Shown: piece after piece, positions 26,303 through 35,092 of the stretch
Numbering within the stretch: the stretch's first letter is position 1
Layout: each line of letters begins with the position of its first letter
Source of the DNA: Oceanobacillus sp. J11TS1
Lineage (GTDB): Bacteria > Bacillota > Bacilli > Bacillales > Amphibacillaceae
Length of the DNA: 64,000 nucleotides
Reading direction: 5' to 3'
Assembly: GCF_018333215.1 (NCBI RefSeq)
Contig: NZ_BORO01000005.1
Span: 123,760-187,759, forward strand
Translations under genes and position numbers: made by a program
The notes under the pieces: generated by a model
Told to the model about the DNA's origin: nothing
The model's input: only the letters and a program-made list of their open reading frames with translations
Database searches by the model: none

Positions 26303-27172
26303 ATGAGTATTGTTCGTTTTGAAATCATTGCAAAAGTAGTGGAGTTGGGGAGCTTTACAGCAACTGCAGAAAAATTAAATATGACACAATCAGCAGTGAG
26401 CCATGCTGTAGCTAGTCTGGAATCTGAATTGGGCGCTCCTTTGTTAATTCGTGACCGTAAAAAAGGTATAGATCTTACAGAAATTGGGCAAAAAGTTCTT
26501 CCTCATATACGGGAAATATTGAAAAGAATGGATAGTATTCATCAAGAAATTGCGTTAGAAAACAACTTAGAAACTGGAATGATTCGTGTTGGTACATTTG
26601 CAAGTGCTTCTCCCTGCTTATTACCAAAATTGCTTGCCAAATTTCAGAAAAAACATCCTAAAATAGAATTTACTTTTTACGAAGGAACTTATGAAGAAAT
26701 TACGGAATGGTTGAACTCTGGAATTATCGATATCGGATTTGTTGTAAAAGGAAAAACGAATCTCGATTTTGATTTTATCCCGCTTATCAAAGACAACATG
26801 GTAGTAGCTTATTATCCAGAACACCCATTTCAGTCAAAAGAAATAGTGGATATGAATGATTTAATAGACCAGTCTTTTATTATGCCAACAGGAATGTACC
26901 AATCTCATGTAGAAGAGTTATTTGAAGAAGCACAAATAAAACCTCCTATCCGATTTGAAGTGCATGATTGTACAACGATCGCTAATATGGTACAAGAAGG
27001 TCTTGGCATTACGATTGGTCCAGAATTATTCTTAAAGACACAGCAAAATATAAAAATCAGCAACTTGAATATTAAAAATACACGTGAGGTTACACTTGCT
27101 TGCCAATCTATTGAGAATGCCTCACCTGCAGTAAAGGAGTTCCTTCATGTAGCAAAGGATGTTTTTAATTGA
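26303..27172 (+). CDS. LysR family transcriptional regulator
   Basis: A 289-residue regulator. The N-terminal helix-turn-helix is GSFTATAEKLNMTQSAVSHAVASLESELG (within 15-45) and the rest is a periplasmic-binding-like effector domain, with the RVGTFASASPCLLPKLL segment at its start. GAGGGGGATGAG provides the ribosome binding site. It is divergent from the broken MFS gene, so it probably once controlled that exporter. Its own operator would lie in the 26.0-26.3 kb gap. Confidence 0.93.
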   Translation: MSIVRFEIIAKVVELGSFTATAEKLNMTQSAVSHAVASLESELGAPLLIRDRKKGIDLTEIGQKVLPHIREILKRMDSIHQEIALENNLETGMIRVGTFASASPCLLPKLLAKFQKKHPKIEFTFYEGTYEEITEWLNSGIIDIGFVVKGKTNLDFDFIPLIKDNMVVAYYPEHPFQSKEIVDMNDLIDQSFIMPTGMYQSHVEELFEEAQIKPPIRFEVHDCTTIANMVQEGLGITIGPELFLKTQQNIKISNLNIKNTREVTLACQSIENASPAVKEFLHVAKDVFN

Positions 27173-27276
27173 AAGATAAACAAAAAGAAGCTTCCCTAAA
27201 ATAAAGTTTAAGAAAGCTTCTCTTCGTTTTAGTGAATTAGTGTTTAAATGTTTCATAATGACAATTTGCTAGTTGA

Positions 27277-28377
27277 TTAATTCGTTAAGAGTACAAATTC
27301 ATCTATGGCATCCATTATATCTTGTTTCGTATTGTATACATGCGGAGCAAGCCTGATTATATTTTCTTTTGCAGTAAGAACGATATGTTTTTCTCTTAGT
27401 TCTTTAACAATACCCGGAGCTTGAGGATGGATAAATGAAATTAAGCTTGACCTTTGTTCCATTTGCGCTGGTCCATATATTCTTAATCCTTTCTCCTGAC
27501 CATACTTTATGGAAAAGTTACCTAAATCCTCTAAATAAGACGCAATATTTGTCACACCTATAGATTGAATGAAATCCAAAGATGCTTTCGCCACATATGC
27601 ACTGATAAAAGAAGGTGTACCCGAATCAAATTTTCGAGCATCTTTCTTCCCAGTTCCCAGCCAACCAGTTATACGAGGTTGAAGTTGATCGATAACTTTT
27701 TTATTAATATATAAAAAGGCAATACCAGGTATCCCTAGTAAGTATTTTCTTGTCCCTGTTGCTAAAAAATCAATTTCCATTTCTTTAACGTTAATAGGAC
27801 AATGACCTGCGGATTGATAAGCATCCACAAATAGGAATGACCCATTTTGATGCGCAATTTCTGCTACTGCTTGCACATCAATCTTAAACCCACTTGTATA
27901 ATGAACATGCGGAATCATAGTGAGTAAAGTTTTTTCATTAATATATTTTTCAAACGCTTCCAAGGTTAGACCTGCTTTTCCTGCATGAATAACGTGGACA
28001 TTGCCTGTAAACTGCGGTTGTGCTGCCAATATATCTGAAACTGTAGGAAAATCATAATCTGTATAAATTATCTCGTCTCTAACTGTTGATTCTGGAAATG
28101 CAGTTACTATAGCTGAAATAGCATGTGATACAGAAGAAACAACAGCTATATCTTCTGACTCAGCACCAATCAATTTAGCAAAGGATCCCCTTGCTTTTTC
28201 TACCATTTCCATTGCCAACTCCCAATTTGATCCATGATAAAACAATTGTTCCTGGTATGCCGTCACTGCTTCAGAAGCATTTATAGGCAATAAACCTTGT
28301 GAGCAACTCGCTAAATAATTCAGTTTTTTGATGGTTGGAAATTGAGATAATATCGCTTGATTCAAATAATACAACAC
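27277..28377 (-). CDS. class V aminotransferase, PLP-dependent (NifS/kynureninase-like)
   Basis: A 366-residue fold-type I PLP enzyme. The cofactor Asp lies in LFVDAYQSAGHCPI and the lysine in LATGTRKYLLGIPG, and the C-terminal domain has IRLAPHVYNTKQDI, the pattern of class V aminotransferases and cysteine-desulfurase-like proteins. No active-site cysteine loop for desulfurase action is obvious, so aminotransferase, lyase or racemase activity are all possible. Start is GTG at 28377, or TTG at 28374 with better spacing from AGGAG. Monocistronic. Confidence 0.85.
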   Translation of the reverse strand: MLYYLNQAILSQFPTIKKLNYLASCSQGLLPINASEAVTAYQEQLFYHGSNWELAMEMVEKARGSFAKLIGAESEDIAVVSSVSHAISAIVTAFPESTVRDEIIYTDYDFPTVSDILAAQPQFTGNVHVIHAGKAGLTLEAFEKYINEKTLLTMIPHVHYTSGFKIDVQAVAEIAHQNGSFLFVDAYQSAGHCPINVKEMEIDFLATGTRKYLLGIPGIAFLYINKKVIDQLQPRITGWLGTGKKDARKFDSGTPSFISAYVAKASLDFIQSIGVTNIASYLEDLGNFSIKYGQEKGLRIYGPAQMEQRSSLISFIHPQAPGIVKELREKHIVLTAKENIIRLAPHVYNTKQDIMDAIDEFVLLTN

Positions 28378-28548
28378 CCTTCTCCTAGAGGTAATTTTAT
28401 GATCTATTGTTATTTTTCTCGCCTTTATTACAGTTTATTAAGTAATTTTTCTTTCCCCTATTTCTTTAGTTTCATGTATACTGTATATTGTTAGCGTTAT
28501 CAATCTAGTTAAACTTTTGAAATCTTAGAAGTGAGGTGAATTTTAAAC

Positions 28549-28812
28549 TTGGATGATACTAAAAAAACTAAAAACAGGACTATTTTTGATTATTCGGCTA
28601 TGTTACTAGCGATAATTGGTTTTATATCCCTATTCTTTTATCCCAGTTTTATGACCGAATATTTTTGGTTAATACTATTAATCATCTTGGCTCTGGCTTA
28701 TGCAACAAAACTAATTGATTTAGTGAAAAAGAAATCGTTTGGTCTGCATTTTATTTTGTTTTTAATATTAACCTTTATCATAATATATTTATTACTTGAT
28801 CTGATAGTATAG
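28549..28812 (+). CDS. small membrane protein, unknown function
   Basis: An 87-residue protein with a short charged N-terminus (MDDTKKTKNRTI) and three predicted transmembrane helices (about 15-32, 37-55, 64-86). Start is TTG at 28549 after GTGAGGTGAATTTTAAAC. It lies 44 bp before the M23 peptidase gene and may be co-transcribed. I do not recognise the family. Confidence 0.65.
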   Translation: MDDTKKTKNRTIFDYSAMLLAIIGFISLFFYPSFMTEYFWLILLIILALAYATKLIDLVKKKSFGLHFILFLILTFIIIYLLLDLIV

Positions 28813-28856
28813 AAATGAATTGAGAAAAGTTTTTTACAAACCTGAGGAGATAAGAA

Positions 28857-29549
28857 ATGCATAATAATCAGAAACCATTAGTTATTGAATTTCCATTAAG
28901 AGGCGAATGGAACGCCCCTACTACGCCAGCTATGAAAGTTCCCAGCCATGGAACAAATAGAATGGGATTGCGATATGCCTTTGATTTCTTAAAACTGAAT
29001 TGGAATCATTCTCTTAAGCTGTCGTATGATGTAAGTATTTTGCGCTATTTATTATTGGGGGCTCCATTGAGAAAATGCTATTGCTGGGGAGAAAAAATCT
29101 ATGCTCCATGTGATGGGGAAGTGGTATTCGTGGAAGATGGAAACCGTGAAAGAAGAATTGCTCATTGGCTTGTAGATTCGTTTATCGGATTAAAGAATTC
29201 GCTCTTCTTTAACGAAAGGAAACACAATTTCAATAAAATTGCTGGTAATTATGTAATTCTTAAATGCTCAGATAGTGTATATATGGCATTTGTACACTTA
29301 CAGACAAACTCTGTCAAAGTTTGTCTGCATGATAAATTAGAAAAAGGAACACCAATAGGAAATGTTGGACATTCTGGAAACTCAACTTTCCCTCATTTAC
29401 ACTTTCAAGTTATGGATAGCGATGATATTGCAAACTCCCGAGGTATTCCCTGTCTTTTTGAAGAATACGAGATATATCGAAACGGAGAATGGGAAACAGT
29501 ATATAATTCAATTCCCTCTGCCACTGATAGAATACGATTTAAAAAGTAA
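28857..29549 (+). CDS. M23-family peptidase-like protein without signal peptide
   Basis: A 230-residue protein with a lysostaphin-type fold. The zinc motif halves are seen as YAFDF (with His and Asp in SHGTNRMGLRYAFDFL) and HLHFQV near residue 180, and the beta core contains GEVVFVEDG and GTPIGNVGHSGNS. No signal peptide or membrane helix is visible, so it is predicted cytoplasmic, unlike most M23 cell-wall hydrolases. It may act with the small membrane protein upstream. Confidence 0.82.
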   Translation: MHNNQKPLVIEFPLRGEWNAPTTPAMKVPSHGTNRMGLRYAFDFLKLNWNHSLKLSYDVSILRYLLLGAPLRKCYCWGEKIYAPCDGEVVFVEDGNRERRIAHWLVDSFIGLKNSLFFNERKHNFNKIAGNYVILKCSDSVYMAFVHLQTNSVKVCLHDKLEKGTPIGNVGHSGNSTFPHLHFQVMDSDDIANSRGIPCLFEEYEIYRNGEWETVYNSIPSATDRIRFKK

Positions 29550-29667
29550 AGGATACCTAATGAAGAGTGATAAAATGCTTGAAATGGGAGTAGATGCGAT
29601 AATCCCATCGGTGGTAGGAAATCAAACCCCTTAAAGATATGGGAAGATACTGAATTAAAAGGCGTAC

Positions 29668-29997
29668 CAAATTAGAATAAAAATCCCCATCCTTCATAAA
29701 CGGGATTTCCGATCCAACTTCTTGAATGTCCGCTACTTTCATATCTTCCGTACTAAAAGTCACATTAACTTATTAAGGCCTGCTTCCTTTAACTCTCCTT
29801 ACGACAGATTGCTGCCAGGAAACCAAGGCGATTTCACCTAGATAATATGAACCCTCATCTATTTCGATAAGACTTTGTAACACACCTTGTCCAGTGGCAG
29901 CATAACAGTCAGTGATTCGTCTATCTTTAAATATCAGGTAAAATCACCAATGATACTTCTCCCATAAATCAGCGGTTTAGTAGCTACTATTTTGCCA
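29668..29997 (-). pseudogene. remnant of an M29 (AmpS-type) aminopeptidase
   Basis: Pieces in different frames align in order with the intact ampS at 54869-56107: VATKPLIYG with VSTKPLSYA; VLQSLIEIDEGSYYLGEIAL with VIQKLIQQDEGASRLGEVAL; LKEAGLN with LKEAGLN; and IGSNQMDIDGI-like KVADIQEVGSEIPFMKDG at the end. An internal deletion removes the metal-binding segment. It is a dead second paralogue. Confidence 0.82.
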
Positions 29998-30067
29998 TTC
30001 ACCTTATTTTTATGAGGAGTCGAAAATATTTCTACCCAATGTAATTTAAATTAAGGAGGTCATTCTA

Positions 30068-30127
30068 ATGATTTTACATCTAAGTAAATTTGGCACTAAT
30101 AGTCATTTTTTGGTGTTTAATAAATAA
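30068..30127 (+). CDS. 19-codon leader ORF upstream of the APH-type gene
   Basis: ATG at 30068 follows a near-perfect AAGGAGGT with 7-nt spacing. It encodes 19 residues (MILHLSKFGTNSHFLVFNK) and stops at 30127, 18 nt before the start of the phosphotransferase gene. Size and position resemble the leader peptides of inducible erm and cat resistance genes, which work by ribosome stalling. I found no strong hairpin covering the downstream ribosome binding site, so attenuation is a hypothesis. Confidence 0.5.
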   Translation: MILHLSKFGTNSHFLVFNK

Positions 30128-30145
30128 CCGATAGAGGGGTATTAA

Positions 30146-31036
30146 ATGCATACTATCAACGAGGATTTAGTTAGAAAATTAATAAATACACAATTCCCGG
30201 AATGGTCAAAATTAAAAATCAAGCCTGTTAAAAATAGCGGAAATGACAATAGAACGTTTCACCTAGGCAACCATATGAGTGTAAGGTTACCAAGTGCTGA
30301 ATGTTATGTTCCCCAAGTGGAGAAAGAACAAACATGGCTACCAAAATTATCAAAAGAACTTTCTTTACCTATTTCAACACCTATAGCAAAAGGGAACCCT
30401 AGTGAGGAATACCCATTCCCGTGGTCTGTAAACAAATGGTTAGAGGGAGAGACATTGACTCTAGAAAATATTAATGATCCTAACCAATTTGCAAGAGATT
30501 TGGGAGCATTTTTAATTGAATTCCAATCTATTGATGCTAGTGGTGGTCCTATAGCAGGGCAACATAATTTCTATAGGGGCGGCGATATAGCCGTTTACGA
30601 TCAAGAGTCTAGAGATGCAATTGAACAAAATGAAGATACATTAAACGCTCCATTATTGAATGAAATTTGGGACCTTGCATTAGATTCAAAATGGGGAAAA
30701 AATCCAGTTTGGGTTCATGGCGATATAGCACCTGGTAATATTCTAGTTAACAATGGACAGCTTTGTGCCATTATTGATTTCGGAATTTTAGGTGTAGGAG
30801 ACCCTTCTTGTGACGCTGCCATGGCATGGACTTTTTTTGATGATAATAGTAGAAAGATATTCAAAACTGCGTTAAATATGGACCATGAAACTTGGAACAG
30901 AGCAAGAGGATGGGCTTTATGGAAGGCTTTAATTACTTACAATTGGAATAAACATTCTAATAAAGCAATCGCAGAAGAATCATATAAAATTATTAATACA
31001 ATAGAAAATGATTACAAATTAGAAAAAAACACTTAA
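30146..31036 (+). CDS. aminoglycoside phosphotransferase (APH) family kinase
   Basis: A 296-residue protein-kinase-like enzyme. The catalytic loop is VWVHGDIAPGNIL with the catalytic Asp, and the metal Asp is in IIDFGILGVGDP. The N-lobe has RLPSAECY. The subfamily includes many uncharacterised members, so the substrate (antibiotic, sugar or choline-like alcohol) cannot be named. AGAGGGG precedes the ATG. A 19-codon ORF with a strong ribosome binding site sits immediately upstream, as in inducible resistance genes. Confidence 0.85.
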   Translation: MHTINEDLVRKLINTQFPEWSKLKIKPVKNSGNDNRTFHLGNHMSVRLPSAECYVPQVEKEQTWLPKLSKELSLPISTPIAKGNPSEEYPFPWSVNKWLEGETLTLENINDPNQFARDLGAFLIEFQSIDASGGPIAGQHNFYRGGDIAVYDQESRDAIEQNEDTLNAPLLNEIWDLALDSKWGKNPVWVHGDIAPGNILVNNGQLCAIIDFGILGVGDPSCDAAMAWTFFDDNSRKIFKTALNMDHETWNRARGWALWKALITYNWNKHSNKAIAEESYKIINTIENDYKLEKNT

Positions 31037-31235
31037 GTAAAACATCAGCCTTCGAAAAACGTATAGTTTCTATTTTCGAAATCTACGGAATAACTAACTA
31101 ATATATCCTTTGCACCATTAACCTAAAATAAGGTCTGTTTCTTGAAATTCAAGATTATCGAAATTATCAAGTTTCCATACTTCGTACAAACTTTCTAACC
31201 TAAAATTCCTCTAAACTTATATCATGCATTAAACA

Positions 31236-31272
31236 GCAAACAAGAAGACTGATTATTTGTCTTCTTGTTTGC
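31236..31272. terminator. strong hairpin after the APH gene
   Basis: GCAAACAAGAAGAC and GTCTTCTTGTTTGC are perfect 14-bp arms around 9 bp. It can end transcripts from either side, though the T tract is short. Confidence 0.65.
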
Positions 31273-31298
31273 TTCATGTCTCGTAATAAAACGTATCC

Positions 31299-31347
31299 AA
31301 CAAAAAATGGTTCCTATCATCCTTGATGAGCAGAACCATTTTTTGTT
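31299..31347. terminator. bidirectional terminator
   Basis: AACAAAAAATGGTTC pairs perfectly with GAACCATTTTTTGTT. It separates the plus-strand APH gene from the minus-strand genes. Confidence 0.8.
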
Positions 31348-31387
31348 GATCTTGACTAGTTATATCCCAGTCTCAAGTCTTTTCGTG

Positions 31388-31549
31388 TTATCTGCTCTTA
31401 TTATTAAAATGGTGGATTCCTCTATTGTTTTCTAATTGGTCCTCAATCACTCCGCTTTGATAACTTTCATTCAATTGATTTTGTACTGCTTGAACGCCCT
31501 CGTTATCTTCAAATAATTGATGTTTCTTGTTTTTATTTTTTTTACTCAT
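31388..31549 (-). CDS. small hydrophilic protein, unknown function
   Basis: A 53-residue protein with a lysine-rich N-terminus (MSKKNKNKKHQLF) and a Gln/Asn-rich body (VQNQLNESYQSGVIEDQLENN). No membrane segment. ATG at 31549 follows AAGGAGGTGTTAGCA, a strong site. The composition recalls small sporulation proteins, but I do not recognise the family. Confidence 0.6.
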   Translation of the reverse strand: MSKKNKNKKHQLFEDNEGVQAVQNQLNESYQSGVIEDQLENNRGIHHFNNKSR

Positions 31550-31562
31550 TGCTAACACCTCC

Positions 31563-31703
31563 TTATTTTTTAGTATGTACAAAACATTGTAACAGCCTAA
31601 CAATATTTACTTCCAAATACTGGTGTAGTGTTTCCGCTTCAAGTTTGTATATAATTCCCTCATCCTTATCTGAAATCAAATAAAGCAGCTTGTAACCAAT
31701 CAC
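31563..31703 (-). CDS. possible small ORF upstream of the 53-residue protein
   Basis: A 46-codon frame from GTG at 31703 (AAAGGA site) to a stop 13 bp before the next gene; the translation includes YKLLYLISDKDEGIIYKLEAE in two parts, YKLLYLISDKDEG and IIYKLEAETLHQYL. The frame is open to 31763, but that end lies in a terminator. Spacing suggests an operon with the next gene. Family unknown; may not be real. Confidence 0.35.
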   Translation of the reverse strand: MIGYKLLYLISDKDEGIIYKLEAETLHQYLEVNIVRLLQCFVHTKK

Positions 31704-31748
31704 GGAAGTTCCTTTTTTACTTTTAACATCAATAGCATTCCTTCTAAC

Positions 31749-31788
31749 TAAAAAAGATGTCAACTAAAGGGCTGCTAGTTGACATCTT
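31749..31788 (-). terminator. terminator downstream of desR
   Basis: AAGATGTCAACTA pairs with TAGTTGACATCTT and is followed on the minus strand by a T run. Confidence 0.85.
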
Positions 31789-31916
31789 CTATGTACATTC
31801 TAAATCCTTGAGTTAGGGATCCTTGGATGCTCTGGGCTATTGTGCATCTAGACGCTGACATGCCTGACGTGCCAAGACTAGAAAGAAGCCTGCTCGTCTC
31901 TTCATGACACTCTCTT

Positions 31917-32516
31917 TCAACGTAACCATCCTTTTTCATTCACTTTCGCTATAGCCTCAATGCGGTTATCCACCTCTAATTTATCCAAGATAATTGAAAT
32001 ATAATTTCGAACGGTACCATTGGATAAGAACAATTCTTTAGCAATCGCCTTGGTTGTTTTTCCTTCTGTTAATAATTGCAATACCTCTATTTCCCGATTG
32101 GTCAAGGGATTTTCTTCTGCAAAAGCAAGGTCAATCAATTCTGAAGAATAGATGCGCTTTCCTTTCATAATTTGACGGATAGAGTGGACCAATTCCTCAC
32201 TTGGACTATCCTTCAACAAGTAACCCTCGACTTCTGCATTTCTAGCCCGTTCGAAATAACCAGGTCTTGCAAAGGTAGTCAGAATAATAATTTTACAAGG
32301 ATCATTCCTTAAATACTCTGCAGCATCCAGACCAGTCATAACTGGCATCTCAATATCCATCAAGCAAATGTCCGGGCTTTCCTGTTTGACTAATGCCAAC
32401 AACTCTTCTCCGTTACCTGCTTTACCTACCACTGCCATATCTGCTTCTAAATCCAAGAGTGCACCTAATGCCCCTAACAATAACTGTTGATCCTCTGCTA
32501 TTACAATCCGAATCAA
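31917..32516 (-). CDS. desR: response regulator DesR (NarL/FixJ family)
   Basis: A 199-residue regulator that activates the desaturase gene on cooling. The receiver domain has Asp54 in ICLMDIEMP and Lys in GYLLKDSPSEELV; the C-terminal LuxR-type helix-turn-helix is NREIEVLQLLTEGKTTKAI. It follows desK with a 2-bp gap. Order des-desK-desR and lengths match B. subtilis. Confidence 0.95.
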   Translation of the reverse strand: MIRIVIAEDQQLLLGALGALLDLEADMAVVGKAGNGEELLALVKQESPDICLMDIEMPVMTGLDAAEYLRNDPCKIIILTTFARPGYFERARNAEVEGYLLKDSPSEELVHSIRQIMKGKRIYSSELIDLAFAEENPLTNREIEVLQLLTEGKTTKAIAKELFLSNGTVRNYISIILDKLEVDNRIEAIAKVNEKGWLR

Positions 32517-32518
32517 AT

Positions 32519-33643
32519 TTAAACCTCCTCCATCTGCCTTAGAACCTTTGGTATCGTCACATCTACTTTAAAACCCTCAGAATGTGCAGTTACAGCTAAT
32601 TTCCCATTAATAAAGGAAAGACGTTCCCTCATCCCCTGAAGGCCATTTCCAAAGTCAGGAACACTATTCTTCCCGACCCCATTATCCTCTACCTGCATCC
32701 TAACCTCCTTTTTTGTTTCTGAAAACACAATAGAACAGTGATTTGCTTGGCTATGCTTTACAACATTTGTTACCGCTTCCTTCAAACACATACTTAATAC
32801 ACTTTCCATTAAGGATGGTAAAGAAGATTGATCTACTTTCATGACCATTTTATGCTTAATTTGCGCGGTGTCCATTAACTGTTCGACATGGGCAAGCTCT
32901 TCTGTCAAGCGAACAGTTTTCATATCCGATACCATTTCCCGTACCTCTTTTAATGCATGTCTGGCTGTATTTTGCACATCCTGCAACTCTTTCCTCGCTT
33001 TCACCGGATCTTTTTCCAATAACTTTGCAACGAGTTCACTTTTCAGGCCAATCATTGATAGCTTCTGACCCAATGTATCATGTAGATCACGTGCTATCCG
33101 GTGCCGTTCTTCTACAATAGCAAGTTCAGCAATTTTGCGATTGGCATCTTCCAATTGTTCTTCTAATTCTTCCTGTTTCAAGCGGTTATAACGATTGATT
33201 GGTATCAGAATAACCCCTAACACAGTTGTAATCAAAAACGGCAGTTGATTCAAAAACAAAGAATAATTAAAAAAGAATCCTGCCGTAATTCCCCCTACAA
33301 TCATCACCATGTGGATCACATACATCGTAATAAATCCTGCTTTACCACGAATATTACCAACAAAAAACGCAGTAAATAAAGCAAAATAAACGTATCCGTA
33401 TAGAATCGTCATTATGATATTAATAATAAATTCTATACTTAACCCTATATACATAAGCGGTTCATGGGAGTTGAACGTAAACCAGTAAATCGCAAAGAAA
33501 AGTAACGTCAGCGACACACCAGCACTAATTTCCCAAAGTGACGTAGAACGGAAAATAAAGTAAAACGGCAACACACAAAAAATAACCCAAATATATAAGC
33601 TTAATCCTGTATTTCTCGGAAAAATATGATACCATTGCCGCAC
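32519..33643 (-). CDS. desK: thermosensor histidine kinase DesK
   Basis: A 374-residue kinase that senses membrane thickness and fluidity. About five transmembrane helices occupy residues 12-148, a coiled linker follows, and the HisKA_3 phosphoacceptor is His188 in RIARDLHDTLGQ, the same residue number as in B. subtilis DesK. The ATP-binding domain has NVVKHSQA and GNGLQGMRERL. Start is GTG at 33643 after AGGAGG. Coupled to desR. Confidence 0.95.
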   Translation of the reverse strand: MRQWYHIFPRNTGLSLYIWVIFCVLPFYFIFRSTSLWEISAGVSLTLLFFAIYWFTFNSHEPLMYIGLSIEFIINIIMTILYGYVYFALFTAFFVGNIRGKAGFITMYVIHMVMIVGGITAGFFFNYSLFLNQLPFLITTVLGVILIPINRYNRLKQEELEEQLEDANRKIAELAIVEERHRIARDLHDTLGQKLSMIGLKSELVAKLLEKDPVKARKELQDVQNTARHALKEVREMVSDMKTVRLTEELAHVEQLMDTAQIKHKMVMKVDQSSLPSLMESVLSMCLKEAVTNVVKHSQANHCSIVFSETKKEVRMQVEDNGVGKNSVPDFGNGLQGMRERLSFINGKLAVTAHSEGFKVDVTIPKVLRQMEEV

Positions 33644-33709
33644 GATTTGGCCTCCTATGTTCCTGCTTATTGCTATTGTACCAAATAAATCGCTTATTAT
33701 ATAAAGAAA

Positions 33710-33732
33710 CCCCCTAAAACCATGTAGGGGGG
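33710..33732 (-). terminator. terminator between des and desK
   Basis: CCCCCTA and TAGGGGGG with a short loop, then TTTCTTTAT on the minus strand. Partial read-through could link des with desKR. Confidence 0.75.
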
Positions 33733-33742
33733 ATTACAACAT

Positions 33743-34792
33743 TTAAGATCGAGTTGGAGTTGACTTCGTTGTCGTTATCCTTCGATTTTTTATTTGATTT
33801 AAACGATGCTTCATTGCCCGAAAGCTAATAAATGTCTTTTGCTCTTCATCATAGAGACGAAACTTGATTGATTCCAAACTTGTTTTTAACGTAATCGTTG
33901 TTGCCTTCTGTAATGGCGGTGTTTCACGATGCGCTTGCTCCAAATTGTAATTCGGAACTTTTGGCGCTAAGTGATGCACATGATGATAACCAATATTCCC
34001 TGTCATCCACTCTAACCATTTTGGCAGCTTATAATAGGAACTTCCATCTACTGCTGCCTTCACATAATCCCATTCTGACTCATTCTCAAAATAAGAATCT
34101 TCAAATTGATGCTGGACATAGAATAACCAAATTCCTAATAAACCAGCGATATAAGCAATCGGCAGCTGTACGAATACAAGCGCCTGCCAGCCAAGCAAAA
34201 AACCGATCAGACAATAGGCTACAATCAATGCGACATTGATAATATAGGTGTTCTTTCGTTCTTTTTTTCTCGCATCTTTACGATTGATCCGATTACTATA
34301 TAAAAACAAGGAGAAAGGTCCTAAACCAAATAAAATGATTGGATTGCGATATAAACGGTATTGCAATCTTTCCCATTTCGTGGCCTGTGCATATTCCTCA
34401 ACAGTCATAATCCAGATATCACCGGTGCCTCGTTGATCTAGATTTCCACTTGTTGCATGATGAATCGCATGTTCTCTTTTCCACTTTTCAAAAGGAAAAT
34501 GGGTAATCACCCCGGTAATGGTTCCAAGCAGTCTATTTAATTTTGGATTTTTGAAGAAAGATTGATGCGCGCAATCATGAAAAATAATAAATGTTCGGAC
34601 CATGAAGCCTGCCGCGACAATGCTGCATAATATGCTTAACCAAATGGAAATAGCTAAACTTTGGTAAGCTAAGAACCATAAAATGAAAAATGGAGGAATC
34701 GTATTTAATAGTTGAACAATACTCGTTTTCGTTTTTGATTTTGCAAATGGCATCACGTCTTTTCTAAGTTGTGCTTGCTTTTGTTTGCTCAT
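33743..34792 (-). CDS. des: membrane acyl-lipid desaturase (Des)
   Basis: A 349-residue integral membrane di-iron enzyme that puts a double bond (position 5 in B. subtilis) into phospholipid acyl chains after cold shock. The three histidine boxes are visible: HDCAHQ, HAIHHATSG and HHVHH. About six transmembrane helices. Upstream is a perfect palindrome resembling the DesR site, and desK-desR follow, so this is the complete cold-response membrane circuit. Confidence 0.95.
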   Translation of the reverse strand: MSKQKQAQLRKDVMPFAKSKTKTSIVQLLNTIPPFFILWFLAYQSLAISIWLSILCSIVAAGFMVRTFIIFHDCAHQSFFKNPKLNRLLGTITGVITHFPFEKWKREHAIHHATSGNLDQRGTGDIWIMTVEEYAQATKWERLQYRLYRNPIILFGLGPFSLFLYSNRINRKDARKKERKNTYIINVALIVAYCLIGFLLGWQALVFVQLPIAYIAGLLGIWLFYVQHQFEDSYFENESEWDYVKAAVDGSSYYKLPKWLEWMTGNIGYHHVHHLAPKVPNYNLEQAHRETPPLQKATTITLKTSLESIKFRLYDEEQKTFISFRAMKHRLNQIKNRRITTTKSTPTRS

Positions 34793-34828
34793 TTATATCC
34801 CCGCCCTTTAAAAACTTACTATGATTTC

Positions 34829-34896
34829 AGTATAAAGAAACGGCCAGTGAAATGTTAGATGCAGTTGTCAGTAATTTGATATGACATTTGTCATAT
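34829..34896 (-). promoter_or_regulatory. DesR-type operator and promoter of des
   Basis: A perfect palindrome ATATGACA-TT-TGTCATAT at 34879-34896 and a weaker second half-site with TTGTCA at 34865-34870 lie upstream of TATACT (34829-34834, minus strand). The palindrome centre is about 56 bp from the -10, the zone DesR occupies in B. subtilis. Confidence 0.7.
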
Positions 34897-35023
34897 TTCC
34901 AGGGTGAGCTCTCCTGCTCTCATGGTAATAGACTGGCAGTGAAATAATAACCAAGCAGGACAACTAAACTGAGATAAACTAAGTTACCTGCATAAATTAT
35001 CTAAAATAATCCATCCATTTAAT

Positions 35024-35038
35024 TGAGAATTATTCTTA
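35024..35038 (+). promoter_or_regulatory. Fur-like box
   Basis: TGAGAATTATTCTTA matches the 7-1-7 Fur consensus TGATAATNATTATCA at 11 of 14 defined positions. It overlaps a -35-like TTGAGA about 55 bp before the start of the flavoreductase gene, suggesting iron repression. Confidence 0.55.
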
Positions 35039-35092
35039 TTTGTTGCATAGTAGATAGTAACGATAAATATTAATAAGTAAGGAGCATATATA

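Noticed and set aside
29362-29634. 90-codon plus-strand ORF at the M23 peptidase 3' end
   Set aside because: It is an out-of-frame shadow of the peptidase gene without its own ribosome binding site.
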